Below are positions 1 to 6,134 of a stretch of 6,134 nt of DNA, piece after piece. The stretch spans positions 1-6,134 of the forward strand of contig JADFDL010000105.1 in assembly GCA_018262875.1 (NCBI GenBank). Direction: 5' to 3'. The translations under genes were made by a program, and so were the position numbers. The DNA comes from Rhodocyclaceae bacterium (GTDB lineage Bacteria > Pseudomonadota > Gammaproteobacteria > Burkholderiales > Rhodocyclaceae). Below the pieces are notes generated by a model. It saw only the letters and a program-made list of their open reading frames with translations, ran no database searches and was not told the DNA's origin. Position 1 is the first letter of the stretch. Each line of letters begins with the position of its first letter.

Positions 1-1666
<1,666 letters not shown>

Positions 1667-1670
<4 letters not shown>

Positions 1671-1696
1671 GGCAAACGGAAGGATGGACGCGCCAT
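1667..1696 (-). CDS. Possible nine-codon leader ORF (MARPSFRLP) overlapping the alaS start
   Basis: An ATG at 1696-1694 opens a nine-codon frame, MARPSFRLP. Its TGA (1669-1667) overlaps the alaS ATG (1670-1668) in an ATGA junction, in a different frame from alaS. The geometry would allow translational coupling, which is of interest because alaS has no evident Shine-Dalgarno of its own. The leader also lacks a clear ribosome binding site. It would lie close to the 5' end of a transcript starting from the extended -10-like site at 1713-1721. It is not rich in Ala codons (one GCG), so classical alanine attenuation is unlikely. It may be a chance frame; no function is claimed. Confidence 0.2.
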
Positions 1697-1702
1697 AGGC
1701 GC
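1690..1702 (-). promoter_or_regulatory. Short GC hairpin in the putative alaS 5' leader
   Basis: The inverted repeat GCGCC-ATA-GGCGC gives a perfect 5-bp stem with a 3-nt loop. It lies 20-32 nt upstream of the alaS ATG, and the ATG of the nine-codon leader frame falls in its loop and 3' arm. No T-run follows on the minus strand, so it does not look like an intrinsic terminator for the kinase. It may be a small leader RNA structure or coincidence in GC-rich DNA. Confidence 0.3.
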
Positions 1703-1721
1703 TAAGAGGCGAATTTTAGCA
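1701..1721 (-). promoter_or_regulatory. Candidate alaS promoter: extended -10 overlapped by a dyad
   Basis: On the minus strand 1721-1713 reads TGCTAAAAT, which fits an extended -10 (TGnTAAAAT). No good -35 is seen 16-18 bp upstream, as can be the case for extended -10 promoters. An inverted repeat, GCTAA (1701-1705) and TTAGC (1716-1720) with a 10-nt spacer, overlaps the -10 and would reach roughly to the start of transcription near 1705-1707. E. coli AlaRS is known to repress its own gene by binding a palindrome flanking the start site; applying that here is inference. The site would give alaS its own transcription in addition to any read-through from the kinase. Confidence 0.35.
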
Positions 1722-1734
1722 TCGCCGGCAAAAG

Positions 1735-4674
1735 TCAGTCGCCGCGGGACGGCAGGGTGAAATGGAAGGTGGCGCCCTTGTCCGGCGCGGCCTCCGCCCA
1801 GACCCGTCCGCCATGGCGCTGGACGACGCGGGCGACGATGGCCAGGCCGACGCCGGTGCCCTCGAAGGCCGGGTCGCGATGCAGGCGCTGGAAGACCTGG
1901 AACAGCTTGCCGGCGTACTGCATGTCGAAGCCGGCACCGTTGTCCCGAATGAAATAATGCGCCTCGTTCCCCTCGATGGCGCCGCCGACCTCGATGATGA
2001 CCGGATCGCGTTGCCGGCTGTACTTGATGGCATTCGACAGCAGGTTGGTCCAGACCTGGCGCAACAGGCCGCGGTCGGCCACCGCCGCCGGCAGTTCGGC
2101 GATACGCATCTGCAGGTGATGCCCGCTGCCAGCCTCGGGCATTTCGCCCAGCACCTCCCGCACCAAGCCCGTCATCTCGATCGGCACCTGCCTCAGCTCG
2201 GCGCGGCCGATGCGCGAAAAGTCGAGCAGGTCGTCGATCAGCTCGCTCATGCGGATGGCGCCGCCGACAATGCGGCCGAGCAGTCGATGTCCCTCTGCGT
2301 CCATCTTCGCCGCGTGGTCCTCCTCGATGATCTTCGCGTAGCCGGCGATGGCGCGCAGGGGCGAGCGCAGGTCGTGCGAGATGGAGTAGCTGAAGCTCTC
2401 CAACTCGCGCAGGGCGCCTTCCAGTTCCGCCGTGCGCGCGCTGACCCGGCTTTCCAGATCCACGTTCAGGTTGCGGATTTCCTCCTCGGCGCGCCGCTGG
2501 TCGCTGATGTCGCGGAGGATCGAGATCAGGCAGGGCGTGCCGCCCAGGTCGATGAGAACGCTCGAGATCAATATGTCGCCCAGGGCACCGTCCCGCCTGC
2601 GTCCTACGAACTCGAACCCGCTGACCATCCCCTTCGCCCTGACCTCCGCGAGGAAGCGCTCGATCTGCTCGGGCCGCGCCCACAATCCCAGTTCGGCCGA
2701 TGTGCGGCCGACCACCTCCGGCCGGGAGAAGCCGAGCAGCCGCTCGAAACTCTCGTTGACGTCGAGCACCATGCCGTCCGGCATGCGCACGATCAGGATG
2801 CCGTCCGGACTGGCATGGAATATCTTGGAAAACTTTTCCTCGGACTGGCGCAGCGCATCCTCGGCGCGCTGCACTTCGGTGATGTCGCGCGCCACGCCGA
2901 TGATCTGCTGCTCGTCGCCGATCTCGGCCAGCACGCAGGAGCCCTCGACCAGCATCGTCTCGCCATTCTTCTTGTTGAAATGCGCCTTGAAGCCCAGCCA
3001 TTCTCCGTCCGCCTTCAGGCGCCGGACCAACTCCTGCCGCTCCGCCGGATCCGCCCACAGGCCGATGTCGAATGCCGTGCGTCCAAGCGCCTCCTGCGCC
3101 GTCCAGCCGGTCATCCGCTCGAAGCCCTTGTTCACGGCGACGAACCGGCCGTCCTCCAGCCGGCTGACGGTGGCATAGCTGGGATTGGCGTTGAAGGCCT
3201 TGACGAAGCGCTCCTCGGAGCGCCGCAGCGTCTCCTGCGCCCGTTTCAGCTCCGTGATGTCGCGCACCGCAGCAATAAGGTAAGGCTCGCCGCCGATTTC
3301 GAGCACCGACGCCGAATTCAGCACCTGCCGCACGCTGCCGTCCCTGACGCCCATGCGCGTTTCCTGGTCGTAAACATGACCCTCCGACTTCAGGCGCCGG
3401 ATCATTTCCTCCCTGTCTTCCACGTTCGCCCACAAGCCGAGTTCGACGCTGCTGCGTCCCACGGCCTCTGCGGCGGTATAGCCCGTCAGCTTCTCGAAGC
3501 CCCGATTCACTTCCACGATCAGTCCGTCGGAGATCCGGGTGATGACGATGAAATCCGGGTGGGACTGGAACGCCTTGGCGAATTTCTCTTCCGAGGTTCG
3601 CAAGCTCGCTTCGCGTTCGCGCAACTCGGACAGCAGGCTGTTGAAGGCCTGCGCCAGCTCGCCGACCTCATCGTTGCGCAGAGGCAATTGGTGCACGGCA
3701 GCCTGGGGCCGTTCGCGCAGGACGCCGACATGGCGCGTCAATCGCTCCACCGGGCGGACCAGCAGGCCGGCGAGCAGCCATGCGCTGATCCCGCAGGCCA
3801 GCAAGGCCGACAGCGCGATGGCGATCACCCTGTCGCGCGCCTCGCGCAGGGGCGCGTAGGCCTCGTCGAGCGGATACACGCCGGCAACAAACCAGTTGGT
3901 AGCCTCCAATTGCTTGAAGCTCATCAGCGCCTTGATACCGGCGCTGCTCACGCTCTCTGCGGTCCCCTCGAAACCCTCGCCGGCCCTGTCGGCCGCCGGG
4001 TTGACGCCGACGGGCGGAGAGCTGGCGAGTATGCGCGACTTGTCGGGATGGAGCACCAGCTTGCGATCCCGCGAAGCGACGTACAGGTAGCCGGTCTTGC
4101 CGAAGCGGGCAGTCCGGACTTCGCTGAACAGCCGATCGCTGGACAGATAGAGGCTGCACTGCATCATCAGTTCCACCTTGCCGTCCGCGGCGACCCTGGG
4201 TACGGCCACGATCACCACCGGCAAGCCGCTGACCGCCCCGAGGAACGGCTGAGAGATCGCCGGCTCGCGCGTCGCCATGGCCCGGCGGAAGTATTCGCGT
4301 TCGGAAAATTCGCGGTTTTCGAGCGGCGGCAAGACCGGCTGCTGCGCCAGCGCCTGCCCATCCGGCGCGACCGCCACGCAGCGGCCGAGCGCGCCCATCG
4401 GCATGGGCAGTTGCTGCATATGCCTGGACAGCGCTGCCGGGGAGGCGAGCGCCGGCGCCGGCACGCTCTCGGCCACCGCCCGGGTCGTTGCGACGGCAAG
4501 GCGCAGATCGTTATCCATGCCGACGGCGGCGTAGCTGACAAGGGAAAACAACTGGTTGGCCACCCCAGTCCGGATTTCCTCGCGCACGCCCGTCCACGAC
4601 AGGTAGGCGGCCGCCAGCACCAGGACGGCGAGCACCGCCGTCAGGCTGAGCGATAGTCTGGTCCTCAGGCGCAT
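1735..4674 (-). CDS. Membrane sensor histidine kinase (dCache-HAMP-PAS-PAS-PAS-HisKA-HATPase), 979 aa
   Basis: This is a complete inner-membrane two-component sensor. In order: TM1 (about 9-27); a periplasmic region of about 255 residues (28-282) with dCache landmarks (SEREYFRRAM near 124-133, GYLYVASRDRKLVLHPD at 195-211, TNWFVAGVYPLDEAYAPL at 259-276); TM2 (about 283-306); HAMP (about 307-357, RPVERL to NDEVGELAQAFNSLLSEL); three PAS/PAC units (361-485, 486-610, 611-735); a coiled linker (about 728-760); HisKA with SISHDLRSPLRAI and phospho-acceptor His767; and HATPase_c with the N box NLLSNAIKYS (Asn881), G1 DNGAGFD (911-917), F box LFQVF and G2 GTGVGLAI (939-946). All catalytic boxes are intact. 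The core resembles Cph1/phytochrome-type kinases, but no chromophore domain is present. It has no receiver domain, and no response regulator is in view. The ligand is unknown; I do not see the RxWY-type amino-acid motif of dCache_1AA. The start at 4674 is preferred because the TM segment follows at once and GGAG (4685-4688) lies 10 nt upstream. The frame stays open to an ATG at 4887, but that would overlap glpK. Confidence 0.95.
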   Translation of the reverse strand: MRLRTRLSLSLTAVLAVLVLAAAYLSWTGVREEIRTGVANQLFSLVSYAAVGMDNDLRLAVATTRAVAESVPAPALASPAALSRHMQQLPMPMGALGRCVAVAPDGQALAQQPVLPPLENREFSEREYFRRAMATREPAISQPFLGAVSGLPVVIVAVPRVAADGKVELMMQCSLYLSSDRLFSEVRTARFGKTGYLYVASRDRKLVLHPDKSRILASSPPVGVNPAADRAGEGFEGTAESVSSAGIKALMSFKQLEATNWFVAGVYPLDEAYAPLREARDRVIAIALSALLACGISAWLLAGLLVRPVERLTRHVGVLRERPQAAVHQLPLRNDEVGELAQAFNSLLSELREREASLRTSEEKFAKAFQSHPDFIVITRISDGLIVEVNRGFEKLTGYTAAEAVGRSSVELGLWANVEDREEMIRRLKSEGHVYDQETRMGVRDGSVRQVLNSASVLEIGGEPYLIAAVRDITELKRAQETLRRSEERFVKAFNANPSYATVSRLEDGRFVAVNKGFERMTGWTAQEALGRTAFDIGLWADPAERQELVRRLKADGEWLGFKAHFNKKNGETMLVEGSCVLAEIGDEQQIIGVARDITEVQRAEDALRQSEEKFSKIFHASPDGILIVRMPDGMVLDVNESFERLLGFSRPEVVGRTSAELGLWARPEQIERFLAEVRAKGMVSGFEFVGRRRDGALGDILISSVLIDLGGTPCLISILRDISDQRRAEEEIRNLNVDLESRVSARTAELEGALRELESFSYSISHDLRSPLRAIAGYAKIIEEDHAAKMDAEGHRLLGRIVGGAIRMSELIDDLLDFSRIGRAELRQVPIEMTGLVREVLGEMPEAGSGHHLQMRIAELPAAVADRGLLRQVWTNLLSNAIKYSRQRDPVIIEVGGAIEGNEAHYFIRDNGAGFDMQYAGKLFQVFQRLHRDPAFEGTGVGLAIVARVVQRHGGRVWAEAAPDKGATFHFTLPSRGD
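2470..3594 (-). repeat. Three tandem PAS/PAC units of exactly 125 codons within the sensor kinase
   Basis: Units span 3594-3220, 3219-2845 and 2844-2470 (residues 361-485, 486-610, 611-735). Each begins SEE[KR]F, carries VN-x-x-FE and G-R-[ST] before an [LI]GLW motif (412-415, 537-540, 662-665), and ends near RDI[TS] (471, 596, 721). All three landmarks recur at exactly 125 residues, with no insertion or deletion between units. By hand count, units 1 and 2 share about 53 of 125 residues without gaps. PAS domains sense small ligands or redox state, or relay signal between HAMP and kinase core. No Cys/His arrangement here identifies a cofactor. The units look like internal duplications of one ancestral PAS that have since diverged. 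Confidence 0.85.
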
Positions 4675-4684
4675 GAATGCACTG

Positions 4685-4688
4685 CTCC
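4685..4688 (-). promoter_or_regulatory. Ribosome binding site of the sensor kinase
   Basis: The minus strand reads GGAG here, 10 nt before the ATG at 4674-4672. It supports that start over the upstream in-frame ATGs at 4782 and 4887. The match is partial, so support is moderate. Confidence 0.5.
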
Positions 4689-4790
4689 AGTCCGATCCTG
4701 TCGTGCTGTCTGCAAGGAATCCGTCGATTCTCTTTAACCTTGAAAGGCTACTATAGCGTTTACGGCGGCACCGGAACTTCATTGACCCCC

Positions 4791-4794
4791 AGGG
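4791..4794 (+). promoter_or_regulatory. Weak ribosome binding site of glpK
   Basis: AGGG lies 10 nt upstream of the ATG at 4805-4807. It is the only Shine-Dalgarno-like stretch before that start and is a weak match. The start itself rests mainly on homology, because the phosphate-binding DQGTTSSR motif begins at residue 8. Confidence 0.4.
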
Positions 4795-4804
4795 CCTGTT
4801 CACA

Positions 4805-6134
4805 ATGGCTTTTCTGCTCGCACTCGACCAGGGCACCACCAGCTCGCGCGCCATCGTCTTCGATGCCGAGGGCGGGATACGGGCCATGGCCCAGAAGGAG
4901 TTGCGGCAAATCTATCCGCAGCCGGGCTGGGTCGAGCACGATCCCGTGCAAATATGGCGCGATCAACTGGCCGTGGCGCAGGAAGCCCTGCGCACGGCCG
5001 GCCTGCGCGCCGCCGACATCGCCGCCATCGGCATCGCCAACCAGCGCGAAACCACGGTGCTGTGGGAGCGCGCCAGCGGCCGGCCGCTGCACAACGCGCT
5101 CGTATGGCAGGACCGGCGCACGGCGGAAGCCTGCGCGAGATTGAAGGCCGCCGGCGCCGAGACGCTGGTCAGAGACAAAACCGGGCTGGTGCTCGACCCC
5201 TATTTCTCCGCCACCAAGCTGGCCTGGCTGCTCGATCACGTGCCCGGCGCGCGCGAACGGGCCGAACGCGGCGAATTGGCTTTCGGCACCGTCGACTCCT
5301 GGCTCGCCTGGAATCTCAGCGGCGGGCGGCTGCATGTCAGCGACCCCTCGAACGCCTCGCGCACGGCGCTCTTCGACATCCACAGGGGCGACTGGGACGC
5401 GGAACTGCTGGCGCTGTTCGACATCCCGCGCGAGCTGCTGCCGCGCATCGTGCGCTCCAGCGCGCTGTGCGGCGAGAGCGTGCCGGAGCTGTTCGGCGGC
5501 CCGATTCCCATCGGCGGCATGGCCGGCGACCAGCAGGCGGCGCTGTTCGGCCAGGCCTGCCACGGCGAAGGCATGGCGAAGAACACCTACGGCACCGGCT
5601 GCTTCCTGCTGATGCACACCGGCTCCCGCGCGCAGCGCTCGCACAATGGCTTGATCGCCACCTGCGCGGCGCAGACCGGCGCGACGCTCGAATACGCGCT
5701 CGAGGGCAGCGTCTTCATCGGCGGCGCCGTGGTGCAGTGGTTGCGCGACGGGCTCGGCCTGATCCGCTCCGCCCCGGAAATCGAAGCACTCGCCACCGGC
5801 GTGGCGGATGCCGGCGGCGTGGTCTTCGTGCCGGCCTTCGCCGGCCTCGGCGCGCCGCACTGGAATGCCCAGGCGCGCGGCACGCTGCTCGGCCTGACAC
5901 GGGGCAGCACTGCGGCGCATATCGCCCGCGCGGCGCTGGAGTCGATTGCCTTCCAGTCGGCGGAACTGGTCGAAGCGATGGCGGCCGATTGCGGCCGGCC
6001 GCTCGCCGAGCTGCGCGTCGATGGCGGCGCCACCGCAAACAACCTGCTCATGCAGTTCCAGGCCGACCTGCTCGGCGTGCCGGTGGTGCGGCCGCGCATC
6101 ATGGAGACCACGGCGCTGGGCGCCGCCTATCTGG
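4805..6134 (+). CDS. glpK: Glycerol kinase (FGGY family), first 443 residues, 3' end outside window
   Basis: This cytoplasmic enzyme phosphorylates glycerol with ATP to sn-glycerol 3-phosphate, the first committed step of glycerol catabolism. The frame is open from ATG 4805 to the right edge. FGGY landmarks: [16 protein letters not shown] (5-20), [14 protein letters not shown] (76-89) with glycerol-contacting Arg81/Glu82, WQDRRTAE (101-108), [19 protein letters not shown] (126-144) with Tyr133, [20 protein letters not shown] (161-180), NASRTALFD (183-191), [14 protein letters not shown] (237-250) with catalytic base Asp242, [17 protein letters not shown] (257-273), [23 protein letters not shown] (345-367) and the adenosine-site VDGGATANN (405-413). 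The E. coli enzyme has 502 residues, so about 50-60 are missing, including the region that binds IIA-Glc in enteric bacteria. The E. coli fructose-1,6-bisphosphate loop (GGKGGTR before IPISG) is not conserved: here FGGPIPIGG, with Pro233 in place of the Arg. No transporter or glpD is in view. Confidence 0.97.
   Translation, partial: MAFLLALDQGTTSSRAIVFDAEGGIRAMAQKELRQIYPQPGWVEHDPVQIWRDQLAVAQEALRTAGLRAADIAAIGIANQRETTVLWERASGRPLHNALVWQDRRTAEACARLKAAGAETLVRDKTGLVLDPYFSATKLAWLLDHVPGARERAERGELAFGTVDSWLAWNLSGGRLHVSDPSNASRTALFDIHRGDWDAELLALFDIPRELLPRIVRSSALCGESVPELFGGPIPIGGMAGDQQAALFGQACHGEGMAKNTYGTGCFLLMHTGSRAQRSHNGLIATCAAQTGATLEYALEGSVFIGGAVVQWLRDGLGLIRSAPEIEALATGVADAGGVVFVPAFAGLGAPHWNAQARGTLLGLTRGSTAAHIARAALESIAFQSAELVEAMAADCGRPLAELRVDGGATANNLLMQFQADLLGVPVVRPRIMETTALGAAYL

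Larger units (their letters stand above)
4675..4804. promoter_or_regulatory. Divergent intergenic region between the sensor kinase and glpK
   Basis: These 130 bp separate the two divergent start codons and must hold both promoters if neither is transcribed from further away. An AT-richer patch (about 4726-4762) contains the palindromic CTATAG (4751-4756). On the minus strand it gives TATAGT (4755-4750, five of six to the -10 consensus), and on the plus strand TACTAT (4749-4754, four of six). No good -35 lies at proper spacing on either strand. Next to it are the small dyad CCTTGAAAGG (4738-4747) and an imperfect palindrome CTTT...AAAG (4732-4746), possible operator material. No rho-independent terminator or riboswitch is recognised. 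The promoter assignment is weak. Confidence 0.3.

Noticed and set aside
1690..1702. Hairpin between kinase and alaS as a rho-independent terminator
   Set aside because: The stem is only 5 bp and is followed on the minus strand by GTCCATCC, not a T-run.
4447..4470. GC-rich near-palindrome around GCCGGCGCCGGC
   Set aside because: It encodes the Pro/Ala-rich VPAPALAS stretch of the kinase periplasmic domain. The symmetry follows from Ala/Pro codons in GC-rich DNA.
1762..4656. A 964-codon open frame on the plus strand opposite the sensor kinase
   Set aside because: It is in the same codon-aligned antisense register as the frame opposite alaS. It mirrors the kinase codons and has no recognisable domain, whereas the minus strand has every expected kinase motif. 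Its length reflects codon bias only.
4675..4887. 71-residue N-terminal extension of the kinase to an ATG at 4887
   Set aside because: It would overlap the glpK 5' end by 83 bp and place a basic, non-conserved segment before TM1. The start at 4674 has a Shine-Dalgarno and directly precedes the TM segment.
4760..5920. A 386-codon open frame on the minus strand opposite glpK
   Set aside because: It is again codon-aligned antisense to a real gene (glpK) and open for the same codon-bias reason. The plus strand carries the FGGY motifs throughout.

Overview
The window is GC-rich bacterial chromosomal DNA. Codon use is strongly biased to G or C in the third position, and the proteins look proteobacterial. 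The AlaS and GlpK sequences and the Cph1-like kinase core suggest a betaproteobacterium, perhaps near Rhodocyclales, but this placement is an impression from protein style and not a search result.

Three protein genes fill almost all of it. On the minus strand, leftmost, is the 5' two-thirds of alaS (alanyl-tRNA synthetase), which runs off the left edge. Directly upstream of it on the same strand, 64 bp away, is a complete 979-residue membrane sensor histidine kinase. Its order is TM, periplasmic dCache, TM, HAMP, three PAS units, HisKA, HATPase. On the plus strand, divergent from the kinase across a 130-bp intergenic region, is glpK (glycerol kinase), which runs off the right edge about 50-60 residues before its expected end.

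Two short noncoding stretches carry possible control signals. The 64-bp kinase-alaS gap holds an extended -10-like sequence overlapped by a dyad, a small GC hairpin, and a nine-codon reading frame whose stop codon overlaps the alaS ATG. The 130-bp divergent gap holds a palindromic AT-rich core between the kinase and glpK starts, but no convincing full promoter.

Functionally the region joins housekeeping translation (alaS), glycerol catabolism (glpK) and an apparently orphan two-component sensor of unknown ligand, with no response regulator in view. I see no mobile element, CRISPR array, tRNA, rRNA or phage gene, and no sign of an undescribed multi-gene system. The most distinctive observations are the exactly 125-residue periodicity of the three PAS units, the compact putative alaS leader, and a GlpK that lacks the Arg-containing fructose-1,6-bisphosphate loop known from the E. 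coli enzyme.
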